A stretch of DNA of 64,000 bases from Petralouisia muris (GTDB lineage: Bacteria; Bacillota; Clostridia; Lachnospirales; Lachnospiraceae), in NCBI RefSeq assembly GCF_004793545.1, contig NZ_SRYA01000016.1, forward strand, positions 29,719-93,718, in the 5' to 3' direction. Under the pieces are notes generated by a model. It ran no database searches. It worked only from the letters and a program-made list of their open reading frames with translations, and was not told the origin of the DNA. The translations under genes and the position numbers were made by a program. This document shows positions 36,569 through 46,573 of the stretch, in pieces. Within the stretch, counting starts at the first letter, position 1, and each line of letters begins with the position of its first letter.

Positions 36569-36597
36569 ATTATATACCCCTATTTCAACAATTGCAA
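36569..36597 (-). promoter_or_regulatory. Sigma-A promoter of the arabinoside operon
   Basis: Minus-strand TTGCAA (36597-36592), 17-bp spacer, perfect TATAAT (36574-36569). It drives a leader of about 130 bases before GH127. Operator O1 lies seven bases upstream of the -35 box. Confidence 0.75.
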
Positions 36598-36603
36598 GTA
36601 CAA

Positions 36604-36617
36604 ATTAAACGTTTAAT
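36604..36617. promoter_or_regulatory. LacI-type operator O1
   Basis: Perfect palindrome ATTAAACGTTTAAT, identical to O2, just upstream of the operon's -35 element. Together with O2 it fits repression by a looped LacI-family dimer pair or by two independent dimers. Confidence 0.8.
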
Positions 36618-36701
36618 ATTGTGCATTTTGCACAAATACCCCATAAAATAAGCGTTTTCAGCCTGTTTTCCAAGCCAAAAACGCTTATTTTTTATAATAA
36701 T

Positions 36702-37736
36702 TCACATTTTTTTCACAGATTTCCGGATAAGAGGATAGCAATTTACCCGGTGGATGCGGTCGGCTTCGTCCAGTTCTTTCTTCTGCAGCATCTTCAGCAT
36801 AATTTCACTGGCTTCATATCCGATATCATGTAACGGAAGGGTAATGGTAGACAAGGGCGGCTTATAATATCCGGAAAGTTCCCGGTTATCGTAACCCGCA
36901 ATGGAAATGTCTTCTCCCGGTCTCAGCTCCAGCTCCTCCAGCCGGTCATACACTCCGCCGGCCATCAAATCATTCATGCAGAAAATCGCCGTCACCTGCC
37001 GCTCTAACAGCCCGTCGGTGCATTTGTACCCGCTGATTCTGGTCCAGTCTCCGGTACAGATTAAAGCCGGATTATAGAGAATGCCGTTTTCATATAAGGC
37101 TCTCTGATAACCCAGAAGCCGTTCCTGGGCATGGGGACTGTCCCGTTTTCCTGTGATAACCCCGATCTTTCTGTGGCCCTGTCCGATTACGTGGCTGGTA
37201 ATTTGAAAAGCGCCGTCCTCATCATTCACAACCACAGAAGGCACTTTCGCGCTGTCTGTATAGCCATAGGCCATCACTGCCGGAATAGGCAGATCTTCCG
37301 GAATGCACCGGATGGTCCGCTCATGGGCGGCAACATAAATAATGCCCTCCACCTGTTTGGCAATCAGCTTCCAGATTTCATCCTTGACAAGGCCGTAATA
37401 GTCGTCCCTGTGATAATAGGTATCCTGATATTTTTTAAAAAGCCGCAGATTAATCAGAAGAATCTGGTAATTTTCCTCCTCACAGTGCTCCGTGATTCCG
37501 TCTACAATATCCGGAATACTGAATATCGTCATATCTTCCACAATAACTCCGATGCTTTTTGTATTTTTCGTTTTCAGATTTCTTGCAACTGTATTAGGCG
37601 TATAATTTAATTCCTTTACCTTCTTCATTACCATTTTCCTGGTTTCTTCACTGGCGCCGGGCTTATGGTTCAGAATGTTTGACACCGTTGCAACGGAAAC
37701 GTTGCATGCCCTGGCAATTTCCTTAATGGTAGCCAT
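36702..37736 (-). CDS. LacI-family transcriptional regulator of the arabinoside locus
   Basis: This 344-residue repressor has an N-terminal LacI helix-turn-helix and hinge (TIKEIARACNVSVATVSNILNHKPGASEETR... in parts) and a periplasmic-binding-protein-like effector domain (SIGVIVEDMTIFSIPDIVDGI, GAFQITSHVIGQGHRKIGVI, FCMNDLMAGGVYDRL, SIAGYDNRELSGYYKPPLSTI). It lies directly upstream of the GH127 operon on the same strand, with its presumed operators in between, and divergent from GH43. GTGAGGAAAATAAC precedes the ATG. The effector is probably arabinose or an arabino-oligosaccharide; no site resembling O1/O2 was seen at its own promoter. Confidence 0.9.
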   Translation of the reverse strand: MATIKEIARACNVSVATVSNILNHKPGASEETRKMVMKKVKELNYTPNTVARNLKTKNTKSIGVIVEDMTIFSIPDIVDGITEHCEEENYQILLINLRLFKKYQDTYYHRDDYYGLVKDEIWKLIAKQVEGIIYVAAHERTIRCIPEDLPIPAVMAYGYTDSAKVPSVVVNDEDGAFQITSHVIGQGHRKIGVITGKRDSPHAQERLLGYQRALYENGILYNPALICTGDWTRISGYKCTDGLLERQVTAIFCMNDLMAGGVYDRLEELELRPGEDISIAGYDNRELSGYYKPPLSTITLPLHDIGYEASEIMLKMLQKKELDEADRIHRVNCYPLIRKSVKKM

Positions 37737-37757
37737 GTTATTTTCCTCACATTCTTG

Positions 37758-37786
37758 TTGTCAACTGGAACTTTCTATGATAAAAT
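37758..37786 (+). promoter_or_regulatory. Sigma-A promoter of the GH43 gene
   Basis: TTGTCA (37758-37763), 17 bp, TAAAAT (37781-37786). The start site would be near 37793, giving a 37-base leader. Its -10 overlaps the -10 of the opposite lacI promoter by two bases. Confidence 0.65.
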
Positions 37787-37813
37787 AATATCACTCTTAT
37801 ATTCTAAAGTAAA
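37785..37813 (-). promoter_or_regulatory. Sigma-A promoter of the lacI-type gene
   Basis: Minus-strand TTTACT (37813-37808), 17 bp, TATTAT (37790-37785). It faces the GH43 promoter, the two -10 boxes overlapping, so polymerase at one should exclude the other. Confidence 0.55.
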
Positions 37814-37829
37814 TGCCCGGGAAATGATT

Positions 37830-39323
37830 ATGAACACAAAAGAATTACAGAAGCTTCCTGCGGCAGATTTTTTATGCCCAAATGACACGGTATACATCCG
37901 CTCTCACCAGGTATGCTGGGAAACTCCCTCTGATAACGAATACTATCTGGAATACAGCTACAACCGGCTCCGCTGGTATGCACTCAACGGAGGATGCGCG
38001 GTTTTACTGCCCCAGCCTGAGCTGCCGCTGATGCAAGAACTGAAGAGACTAGAGCCCAAAGGATGTGAAATTTCACTGGCTGCCCTTCGAAGCTTACAGC
38101 TCAGATACGGCGCGCCGGAGCCTGTGGTCCTGTCTTTCGCGGAGCAGGTCTGCATCCCTGACGAAACCGCTCCCCTTCCCGAAGCTGTTACCGTATCTTA
38201 TTCCAACGGCATGACAGAAGAACGGCCCATCGCCTGGGAGGGTATGTCCGGCGTTATTCAGGCTCCCACATATGCGGCTCCCCTAATCAGCCATCGGGCC
38301 GATCCTTACATTTATAAACATACAGACGGGAAATATTACTTTATGGCCTCCCACACGGACGCCGGTCACAATCTGGATGGAAAATACCAATACTTGTACC
38401 TGATTCTCCGCTGCGGGAATACCTTAGAAGATTTGACTGACAACTCCGGCCGATACCGGGAGAAAATCATTTATGAACGAAAACCTATCAAGGGCGGCTC
38501 CATGAGCCCGCACCTGTGGGCGCCGGAACTCCATTTTATTCACGGGCGATGGTATGTGTATTACACCACTACCATTTCCGATGAATCCTCCTGGAGAATC
38601 CGCCCTCACTGCCTGGAATGCCAGGGCTCTGATCCTATGGCAGATGACTGGACAGAAAAAGGACCCATACAAACCACCATCGAAGGAGATATTGCCTTTA
38701 CAGATTTTTCCCTGGATCACACATATCTCCGTCACAATGGAAAAGATTATCTGCTTTGGGCCCAGAAAACCAACAATATCTCTGACATTTTTATTGCAGA
38801 ACTTTCCAACCCCTGGACAGTCTGCACTCCGGCCGTTAGGCTGACCCATCCGGAATATAACTGGGAACTGCACGGATTTCCAGTGAACGAAGGGCCTGCC
38901 GTATTAAAGCACGGAAATAAAATTTTTGTGACCTTTTCCGCCAGCGGCACAGACGCTTTGTACTGTATGGGTCTTCTGTACGCTGACGCAGACTCCAACC
39001 TGCTGGATGCGGATTCCTGGAAGAAGCTGCCCTATCCTGTATTCCAAAGCTGCCCGGAAACCGGATATTATGGCCCCGGACACAACAGCTTTACCACATC
39101 CACAGACGGCAGGGACGATTTGTTCGTCTACCACGGACGGCAGGAAGCCCGGTATCTTGGAGAGGGAGATTACCAGCCTCTTTACGACGCCGGAAGAAAC
39201 GCCTACATCGGCAAGATCTTCTGGAATGCAGACGGCATGCCTGACTTCTCCGTTCCGGGAGCTTCCATTGCCGCAAGAGAAGAAGATCTTCGGATTCAGG
39301 CGGTGATTGCAGCTTCTGATTAA
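37830..39323 (+). CDS. GH43-family glycoside hydrolase with an N-terminal accessory domain
   Basis: The start at ATG 37830 leaves 497 residues; ATG 37824 is possible. Residues 1-145 form a small domain with an Ig-like strand pattern (AVTVSYSNGMTEERPIAWEG at its end). The five-bladed GH43 catalytic part follows: Asp158 in HRADPYIYKH (general base), Asp296 in FSLDHTYL (pKa modulator) and Glu354 in NEGPAVLKHG (acid). GH43 members cleave arabinan, arabinoxylan or galactan side chains; context favours alpha-L-arabinofuranosidic substrates. No signal peptide. It is divergent from the LacI gene and is probably co-regulated, though no palindrome is seen at its promoter. Confidence 0.9.
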   Translation: MNTKELQKLPAADFLCPNDTVYIRSHQVCWETPSDNEYYLEYSYNRLRWYALNGGCAVLLPQPELPLMQELKRLEPKGCEISLAALRSLQLRYGAPEPVVLSFAEQVCIPDETAPLPEAVTVSYSNGMTEERPIAWEGMSGVIQAPTYAAPLISHRADPYIYKHTDGKYYFMASHTDAGHNLDGKYQYLYLILRCGNTLEDLTDNSGRYREKIIYERKPIKGGSMSPHLWAPELHFIHGRWYVYYTTTISDESSWRIRPHCLECQGSDPMADDWTEKGPIQTTIEGDIAFTDFSLDHTYLRHNGKDYLLWAQKTNNISDIFIAELSNPWTVCTPAVRLTHPEYNWELHGFPVNEGPAVLKHGNKIFVTFSASGTDALYCMGLLYADADSNLLDADSWKKLPYPVFQSCPETGYYGPGHNSFTTSTDGRDDLFVYHGRQEARYLGEGDYQPLYDAGRNAYIGKIFWNADGMPDFSVPGASIAAREEDLRIQAVIAASD

Positions 39324-39327
39324 CAGC

Positions 39328-39354
39328 ATTTCGCCGTCTGAATTCAGGCGGCCC
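39328..39354. terminator. Stem-loop between convergent GH43 and dapL genes
   Basis: GCCGTCTGA and TCAGGCGGC pair through a tight AT turn, containing one T:G position. The 34-bp gap between the two stop codons leaves little room for anything else. T tracts are lacking on both sides, so efficiency is uncertain. Confidence 0.45.
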
Positions 39355-39357
39355 CCC

Positions 39358-40572
39358 TTACAGCTTCTTAATCCGCTCTAGCGCCGCAAGGGTATTTTCA
39401 TAACTTCCAAATGCAGTCAGCCGGAAATACCCTTCGCCGCTGGGACCGAACCCGGCTCCGGGAGTTCCTACGACGTTGGCCTTCTCCAGCAAATAATCAA
39501 AGAATTCCCAGGAAGTCATCTGCTCCGGCGTTTTCAGCCAGATATAGGGGGCGTTTACCCCGCCGAACACCGTATAACCTGCCTCCTTCAGCCCGTTTTT
39601 GATGGCTGCTGCATTTTTCATATAATAAGCCACCTGTTCCTTCAGCTGAGCTTTTCCTTCCGGGCTGTAGGTGGCTTCCCCTGCCCGCTGCACAATGTAA
39701 GGCGCGCCGTTGAACTTGGTTCCGTGGCGGCGGGCCCACATGTGATTTAAGGAAACCTCCCCGCACTTTAATTCTCTGGGAACCACAGTATACCCCAAGC
39801 GGACTCCGGTAAAGCCTGCATTTTTGGAATAGCTCTTTAATTCAATGGCGCAGGTTTTTGCCCCCTGGCATTCATAAATGGAATGAGCCACCTCCGGCTC
39901 TGAAATATACGCCTCATACGCCGCATCATAGATAATCACGGCTCCCACCTGATTGGCGTAATCTACCCATTCCTGAAGCTGAGTTCTGGTAATCGTGGTT
40001 CCGGTAGGATTATTGGGCAGGCACAGATAAATCAAATCCGGCGTTTCTTTGGGAAATTCCGGCACAAAATTATTTTCCATGGTGCAGGGCATATAAATCA
40101 CATTGCTCCAGGTTCCTGCCTGGGCATCATATACGCCTGTTCTTCCTGCCATCACATTGGAATCCACATACACCGGATACACAGGGTCGCAGACTGCTAT
40201 TCGGTTATCCGGCCCAAAGATCTCCTGGATATTGGCGGAATCGCTTTTTGCTCCGTCAGAAACAAAGATCTCTTCTGGAGAAATGTCACATCCCCTGGAA
40301 CGGTAATCATGCTCTGCAATGGCGTTCCTTAAGAATTCATAGCCCAAATCCGGCGCATATCCCCGAAAGGAGTCTGCATTTCCCATCTCGTCTACGGCTT
40401 TGTGCATGGCCTCAATGACTGCCGGCGCCAAGGGCTGGGTCACGTCTCCGATTCCAAGACGGATAATTTCTTTCTCCGGGTTTGCTTTTGTATAGGCAGA
40501 TACCTTTTTCGCTATAGTGCTGAATAAATAACTGCCGGGTAATTTCTGATAATTTTCATTAATTTTAAACAT
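39358..40572 (-). CDS. dapL: LL-diaminopimelate aminotransferase
   Basis: DapL makes LL-2,6-diaminopimelate from tetrahydrodipicolinate in one PLP-dependent step, bypassing the succinylated or acetylated intermediates, towards meso-DAP and lysine. Its 404 residues match the plant/chlamydial-type family: IRLGIGDVTQPL near residue 38, FVSDGAKSDSANIQEIFG, LCLPNNPTGT, IIYDAAYEAY and the PLP lysine in ELKSYSKNAGFTGVRLGYTV, with RAGEATYS and PGAGFGPSGEGYFRLTAFGS at the end. It is the last gene of the glnA operon, 15 bp after dapF. Confidence 0.96.
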   Translation of the reverse strand: MFKINENYQKLPGSYLFSTIAKKVSAYTKANPEKEIIRLGIGDVTQPLAPAVIEAMHKAVDEMGNADSFRGYAPDLGYEFLRNAIAEHDYRSRGCDISPEEIFVSDGAKSDSANIQEIFGPDNRIAVCDPVYPVYVDSNVMAGRTGVYDAQAGTWSNVIYMPCTMENNFVPEFPKETPDLIYLCLPNNPTGTTITRTQLQEWVDYANQVGAVIIYDAAYEAYISEPEVAHSIYECQGAKTCAIELKSYSKNAGFTGVRLGYTVVPRELKCGEVSLNHMWARRHGTKFNGAPYIVQRAGEATYSPEGKAQLKEQVAYYMKNAAAIKNGLKEAGYTVFGGVNAPYIWLKTPEQMTSWEFFDYLLEKANVVGTPGAGFGPSGEGYFRLTAFGSYENTLAALERIKKL

Positions 40573-40587
40573 ATGTTTGGTTCCTTT

Positions 40588-41439
40588 CTATTTTATGTCT
40601 TCTGGAAGAATCACTTCCCCGTCAAATACAGCAGTGGCCGGGCCTGTCATATATACCGGACTATCGCCGCCTTCCCAGGCAATATGCAAATTGCCCCCTA
40701 AAAGATGCACCGCTGCCTCATGCTCTGTTTTATCATTCAAAATCCCTGCCACGGCAACGGCGCAGGCTCCGGTTCCGCAGGCAAGGGTTTCTCCGCTGCC
40801 CCTCTCCCAGACGCGCATGCGCAGTGTATGTCTGTCAATCACGTTTACAAATTCTGTATTTACCCGCCTGGGGAACCTGGGATGGTTCTCAAAGGAGGGG
40901 CCGATTTTCTCCAAATCCAGCTCCCGCACATCCTCCTTCATAAAAATCACGCAGTGGGGATTCCCCATAGAAACGCAGGTCATCTGATACATGATTCCAT
41001 CCACTTCCAGAGGAAGATTGACTGCCTGCTCTGCCTGGGCAAGCACCGGAATTTTCTCCGGGGATAATTCCGGTGCGCCCATATTTACTTTTACCAGGGA
41101 CACTTTGCCGTTTTCCACAGTTAAATCAAGTTCCTTGATTCCTGCCAAAGTTTCCACCTGAATCCTGGTTTTGTCTGTCAGGCCGTAATCGTACACATAT
41201 TTTGCCACGCAGCGAATGCCGTTTCCGCACATCTCTCCCCGGGAGCCGTCCGCATTGTACATAGCCATCTCAAAGTCAGCTTTTTGAGATGGTCTGATCA
41301 GAATCAATCCGTCCGAACCCACCCCGAAATGCCTGTCACTGACAAATTTTGCGGTTTCTTCCGGACGGTCTACTGCTTCTTCCAAACAGTTTACATATAC
41401 ATAATCATTTCCAATTCCGTGCATTTTCGTAAATTTCAC
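40588..41439 (-). CDS. dapF: Diaminopimelate epimerase
   Basis: DapF converts LL- to meso-diaminopimelate using two cysteines as acid and base. Both are present: Cys71 in GEMCGNGIRC and Cys221 in ETLACGTGACAV. The N-terminus MKFTKMHGIGNDYVYV is typical and the 283-residue length fits the two mirror-image domains. It precedes dapL with 15 bp between, so consecutive pathway enzymes are co-expressed. The upstream neighbour is the ANTAR regulator, 17 bp away. Confidence 0.97.
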   Translation of the reverse strand: MKFTKMHGIGNDYVYVNCLEEAVDRPEETAKFVSDRHFGVGSDGLILIRPSQKADFEMAMYNADGSRGEMCGNGIRCVAKYVYDYGLTDKTRIQVETLAGIKELDLTVENGKVSLVKVNMGAPELSPEKIPVLAQAEQAVNLPLEVDGIMYQMTCVSMGNPHCVIFMKEDVRELDLEKIGPSFENHPRFPRRVNTEFVNVIDRHTLRMRVWERGSGETLACGTGACAVAVAGILNDKTEHEAAVHLLGGNLHIAWEGGDSPVYMTGPATAVFDGEVILPEDIK

Positions 41440-41456
41440 AGATACGCCTCCTAACT

Positions 41457-42005
41457 TTATCTTTGTATCATACTCAAAATCATCTGCGCCGTTTCTGCCA
41501 GCCCTGTTCCGCTGTCCATGCTGGTTTTCTGTATATAGCGGTGGGCTTCTTCTTCTGTCATCTGATTCCTTGCCATTAAAAGCTCCTTGGCCTTTCGGAT
41601 GGCCTGCCGCTCTTCTTCACTCCGTTCCTGGCGCCGGAATTTTCTCTTCTTTCGCTTTCTCTCTATGGAATACGCTATCATTTCCACAGTGCTGATAAAC
41701 TCATGAACCTTTAAGGGCATGGTCAGGCACACCGCATGCTCCAGAGATTTGCCCTCCCAGACAGTGGGAGCGGATATTACAATCATCTCGAAGCTGTCCG
41801 GCAGGTACTCCCGAAGCTGTTCACACATCATATCCGTCATTCTGCCGGCACAGACCACCAGCCCCTCTTCCAGCAGATCTGCATGATGCAGCGCCTGATC
41901 TCCTGTGGCGCACAAAGCGCTGACATGAAACCCGTTTTTTACCAGAATATTCTTAATATTTTTTCCATTTTCCATGTTGGGAAATGCGACAATTATATGA
42001 ACCAA
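41457..42005 (-). CDS. ANTAR-domain regulator with pseudo-receiver domain
   Basis: This 182-residue protein has an N-terminal receiver-like domain (MVHIIVAFPNMENGKNIKNIL to about 115) and a C-terminal ANTAR RNA-binding domain (EEERQAIRKAKELLMARNQMTEEEAHRYIQKTSMD in parts). ANTAR proteins stop premature termination by binding paired RNA hairpins. The receiver lacks the phospho-acceptor Asp: the expected site reads LVVCAGRMTD, so control by phosphorylation is unlikely. It sits between glnA and dapF in one operon, a placement seen for ANTAR regulators of nitrogen genes in clostridia. Its RNA target is not evident in the glnA leader. Confidence 0.88.
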   Translation of the reverse strand: MVHIIVAFPNMENGKNIKNILVKNGFHVSALCATGDQALHHADLLEEGLVVCAGRMTDMMCEQLREYLPDSFEMIVISAPTVWEGKSLEHAVCLTMPLKVHEFISTVEMIAYSIERKRKKRKFRRQERSEEERQAIRKAKELLMARNQMTEEEAHRYIQKTSMDSGTGLAETAQMILSMIQR

Positions 42006-42023
42006 AACACTTCCTCCACGGAA

Positions 42024-43355
42024 CTATATTTTATACAGATAATTACTGATTTCCCAATCGGTAATCTGTTCCCGGTAAGCTTCCCATTCCGCCTCTTTCG
42101 CCTCTGCATATTTTTCTGCAATGTGATTTCCCAGTATGCTGCAAATAAACTCGTCTTTTTTCAATTCCTTCACTGCTTCATGGAGATTTGCAGGCAGAGT
42201 TTCAATATGTAGCCGCTTCAGTTCTTCTTTTTCCATATGGAAAATATTTGCATTCACCGGAGCCGGCGGCTGCAGCTTGTTTTTAATGCCGTCCAGCCCC
42301 GCCGCAAGGCATACGGAAAGGGCAAGATATGGATTAGCTGCCGGATCGGGGCAGCGAAGTTCAATTCGGGTGGCTTCCCCTCTTGCCGCCGGAATCCGAA
42401 TCAGAGGACTTCGATTGGTGGCGGACCATGCAATATAGACAGGAGCCTCATATCCCGGCACCAGCCGCTTATAGGAATTTATCAGAGGATTGGTAATCGC
42501 CGTCATCCCCTGCATATGCTTCAGCAGCCCGCCGATAAAATAATAGGCTTCCCGGCTCAGTCCCAGTTCGTCCGAAGAGTCGTTGAAAATATTTTTTCCG
42601 TCCTTTGACACGGACATATTGATGTGCATGCCGGAACCATTCACCCCGTATTTGGGTTTTGGCATAAAACTTGCAAACAGCCCGAACCGCTTTGCAATGG
42701 TTTTCACCGCCAGCTTAAAGGTCATAATATTGTCTGCCGTTGCCAGTCCCTCATCATAGCGAAAATCAATCTCATGCTGAGCCGGGGCAACCTCATGATG
42801 AGACGCCTCGATTTCAAATCCCATATCCTCTAAGGTCAGCACCATATCCCGCCTTGCATTTTCTCCCAAATCCACCGGACCCAGGTCAAAATATCCTGCC
42901 CGCTCATGGGTCAGCGTGGTGGGACACCCGTCTTCATCTGTATGAAACAGGAAAAACTCGCACTCCGGCCCTACGTCAAACTGATATCCCAGTTCTGCCG
43001 CCTGCGCCAGTGTTTTTTTCAAAATATATCTGGGATCTCCCTCAAAAGGCGTTTTGTCCGGCCGATAAATATCACAGATAATCCGGGCAACTTTTCCCTG
43101 CTGAGGCCGCCAGGGGAAGATTGCAAAGGTATCCAAATCCGGGTACAGATACATATCTGATTCCTCAATGCGCACAAATCCTTCAATGGAAGATCCGTCA
43201 AACATGCACTGGTTATTCAGCGCTTTTTCTAATTGGCTTCTGGTGATTGCTACATTTTTCAAAGTTCCGAACATATCCGTAAATTGAAGGCGAATGAATT
43301 CCACATCCTCTTCCTCCACCATTCGGAAAATGTCCTGCTTCGTGTATCTGCTCAT
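42024..43355 (-). CDS. glnA: Glutamine synthetase, type I
   Basis: It combines glutamate, ammonia and ATP to glutamine as a dodecamer in the cytoplasm. At 443 residues it is a GSI-alpha-like form, as common in Gram-positives. Motifs: [37 protein letters not shown] (the latch segment), [36 protein letters not shown] and the ATP site [32 protein letters not shown]. The adenylylation-type tyrosine loop is absent, fitting the alpha form. It is the first gene of the glnA-ANTAR-dapF-dapL operon and has a strong promoter upstream. Confidence 0.97.
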   Translation of the reverse strand: MSRYTKQDIFRMVEEEDVEFIRLQFTDMFGTLKNVAITRSQLEKALNNQCMFDGSSIEGFVRIEESDMYLYPDLDTFAIFPWRPQQGKVARIICDIYRPDKTPFEGDPRYILKKTLAQAAELGYQFDVGPECEFFLFHTDEDGCPTTLTHERAGYFDLGPVDLGENARRDMVLTLEDMGFEIEASHHEVAPAQHEIDFRYDEGLATADNIMTFKLAVKTIAKRFGLFASFMPKPKYGVNGSGMHINMSVSKDGKNIFNDSSDELGLSREAYYFIGGLLKHMQGMTAITNPLINSYKRLVPGYEAPVYIAWSATNRSPLIRIPAARGEATRIELRCPDPAANPYLALSVCLAAGLDGIKNKLQPPAPVNANIFHMEKEELKRLHIETLPANLHEAVKELKKDEFICSILGNHIAEKYAEAKEAEWEAYREQITDWEISNYLYKI

Positions 43356-43402
43356 AACGCTTCACTCCTTTAATCAGGTAATATGTTACAGTTGCCATGG
43401 CT

Positions 43403-43431
43403 ATTATACGCAATCTTTTTTTTAAAGTCAA
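43403..43431 (-). promoter_or_regulatory. Sigma-A promoter of the glnA operon
   Basis: Minus-strand TTGACT (43431-43426), 17 bp, perfect TATAAT (43408-43403). The leader to the glnA ATG is about 40 bases, too short for a glutamine riboswitch or ANTAR terminator pair. Confidence 0.75.
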
Positions 43432-43437
43432 TGTCTG

Positions 43438-43471
43438 CATCCAGGAGCATGTTTGAAACACACTCTGGATG
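43438..43471. terminator. Stem-loop downstream of hisA
   Basis: Outer arms CATCCAG and CTGGATG, with an inner GTTTCAAAC-type stem, form one extended hairpin just past the hisA stop at 43478. No T tract follows on the minus strand. It is the only terminator candidate in this gap. Confidence 0.45.
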
Positions 43472-43477
43472 AAAGGC

Positions 43478-44257
43478 TTATCCCCTGGCACAATACTTCA
43501 GCGTCTCTTCAAAACCCATGGCTCCTCCGAACAAATCCAATGCGCTTCCAATGGTAACATTCAGCCGGTTCTGCCCCAGAACCTTTAATTGTTCCAAATC
43601 GGAAAAACTGCCCACCCCTCCTGCGTATGTAATGGGAATCTTCCCCCAGCTTCCCAGCATCCGAACCAGCTCTGTTTCAATTCCCTGCGCTTTTCCTTCC
43701 ACATCCACTGCATGAATGAGAAATTCGTCCGCATATCCCGACAACTTCTCCAGCAGGGGCTCTGACAGCTTTTCCTCTGTAAATTTCTGCCACCGATCGG
43801 TCACAATGTAATAATCCTCTCCCCTTCTGCGGCAGCTCAAATCCAGAACCAGACGCTCTTTTCCGGTTACCTTCTGCAGTTTCTTCAAATTTTCATAATG
43901 AATGGCCCCGTTTTGGAACACATAAGAGGTAACAATCACATGACTGGCGCCTGCGTTCAGAAATTCAACAGCATTCTCTGCATGAATTCCGCCGCCTGCC
44001 TGCATCCCGCCGGGATACGCCGCTAAGGCTTTCATGGCCTGCTCTTTTGTGGCTTCATACCAGGGGCTGCCTGCAGGATTCAAAAGGATGATATGTCCGC
44101 CCCGGATTCCCTGGCTCTGGTACAGTCTGGCATAAAATACGCTGTCCTGCTCTGCCACAAAATTTTCTTCTGCATAGCTTCCCTGATCTTTCAGGCTTCC
44201 TCCTACAATTTGTTTCACCTTTCCATTGTGTATATCAATACATGGACGAAATTCCAT
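43478..44257 (-). CDS. hisA: HisA of the eukaryotic-like type (ProFAR isomerase)
   Basis: It isomerises ProFAR to PRFAR in histidine biosynthesis. The sequence follows the fungal/plant HIS6 type and not the usual bacterial HisA: MEFRPCIDIHNGKVKQIVGGSL, IRGGHIILLNPAG, MQAGGGIHAENAVEFLNAGASHVIVTSYVF, RLVLDLSCRRR with the ITDRWQ-like segment, IHAVDVEGKAQGIE, PITYAGGVGSFSDLE and LNVTIGSALDLFGG. The start at 44257 gives 259 residues, the normal length. The gene stands apart from any other his gene, as is known for this type in some clostridia. Confidence 0.87.
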   Translation of the reverse strand: MEFRPCIDIHNGKVKQIVGGSLKDQGSYAEENFVAEQDSVFYARLYQSQGIRGGHIILLNPAGSPWYEATKEQAMKALAAYPGGMQAGGGIHAENAVEFLNAGASHVIVTSYVFQNGAIHYENLKKLQKVTGKERLVLDLSCRRRGEDYYIVTDRWQKFTEEKLSEPLLEKLSGYADEFLIHAVDVEGKAQGIETELVRMLGSWGKIPITYAGGVGSFSDLEQLKVLGQNRLNVTIGSALDLFGGAMGFEETLKYCARG

Positions 44258-44427
44258 TTTTTCACTTCTTTCTGTCTGTAATATTCTCTTGTTGAGAACT
44301 GCGCAGAATTTAATCATTCTTTCTGAACAATTCCTTATTTTAACTGCAGATTTATTTTACTACAAATAACGGTGGATTGAAATGGAAAATTTGTTTTTTC
44401 AATTTTCAAATTTCTGTCCGCCAGTCG

Positions 44428-44456
44428 TTGACAGTTCCAGGCTTTTTTGTTAAAAT
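44428..44456 (+). promoter_or_regulatory. Sigma-A promoter of guaB
   Basis: Perfect TTGACA (44428-44433), 17 bp, TAAAAT (44451-44456). The start codon lies 56 bp beyond. No guanine riboswitch or attenuator fits in the short leader. Confidence 0.8.
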
Positions 44457-44487
44457 CGAGGGAATAACACTTACCAGAAAATATTGA

Positions 44488-45966
<1,479 letters not shown>

Positions 45967-46049
45967 TCGGCGTTTTCTGTATTGCAGTACGGACGGCATT
46001 CAGAATTGCCTGCAGAATGAAAGATAACTCCCCGCTTTGGCATATCAGG

Positions 46050-46127
46050 AAAACGCTTCCATATGAAACTTAATGTAACTACTGTTTTCCATCGTTTGTA
46101 TTACATGTTTCATACGGAAGCGTTTTT
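46050..46127 (+). terminator. Long stem-loop terminator of guaB
   Basis: AAAACGCTTCC(A)TATGAAAC at 46050-46069 pairs with GTTTCATA(C)GGAAGCGTTTT at 46107-46126, interrupted only by one mismatch; TAATGTAA and TTACAT form an inner extension. A TTTTTA run closes the right arm. It also faces the convergent rhodanese gene and may serve both. Confidence 0.8.
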
Positions 46128-46146
46128 ATCTCTCACTTTTAATGGT

Positions 46147-46467
46147 TCACTTAACCAGCAGGCCGTGATGCTCCTCCATCAGCCCTCCGGCTTCCACATT
46201 CCTGTATCCCATCTTCTTAAACTTTTTCACAGCAGCCTCCGGTTTCTGGCTATAGCTGCCTACAAGATAAAGCTCTGCCTCTTTATCCTGAAATCTGCGG
46301 AGTGTTCTCTCTTCTGTCATGGTATCCGCCGGCCAGTTAATTGCCCCAGACACATGTCCGCTCTTATATTCCGATTTTGTTCTGCAGTCAATCAGGTATG
46401 CATTTTCTGTTGTCCGCACCTTATTGATTGCCATATTTACCGTCAGTTTTTTCTTAAAAAGTCCCAT
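46147..46467 (-). CDS. Rhodanese-like domain protein without active-site cysteine
   Basis: This 106-residue protein starts at 46467 after AAGGAGGGGATATG. It shows the rhodanese fold: YLIDCRTKSEYKSGHVSGAINWP, and the C-terminal FKKMGYRNVEAGGLMEE. The catalytic loop, usually Y-C-x-x-G-x-R-S, reads YLVGSYSQKPEAA, so the persulfide-forming Cys is gone. It is probably a binding or regulatory module, not a sulfurtransferase. It lies 107 bp downstream of the sugar kinase on the same strand. Confidence 0.83.
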   Translation of the reverse strand: MGLFKKKLTVNMAINKVRTTENAYLIDCRTKSEYKSGHVSGAINWPADTMTEERTLRRFQDKEAELYLVGSYSQKPEAAVKKFKKMGYRNVEAGGLMEEHHGLLVK

Positions 46468-46573
46468 GCATATCCCCTCCTTTCCAACAGTCCAAGCAAT
46501 CAGCAGTCTTTCCCTTCCATAAGTATGGATAGCTATGCGGCCTGCTGCACAACAGGCTGAACCCAACTGCCAT

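Noticed and set aside
36450..36617. Reading the two palindromes as CcpA cre sites
   Set aside because: The sequence ATTAAACGTTTAAT lacks the flanking TG...CA of a good cre; the adjacent LacI-type gene is the simpler partner, though weak CcpA binding is not excluded.
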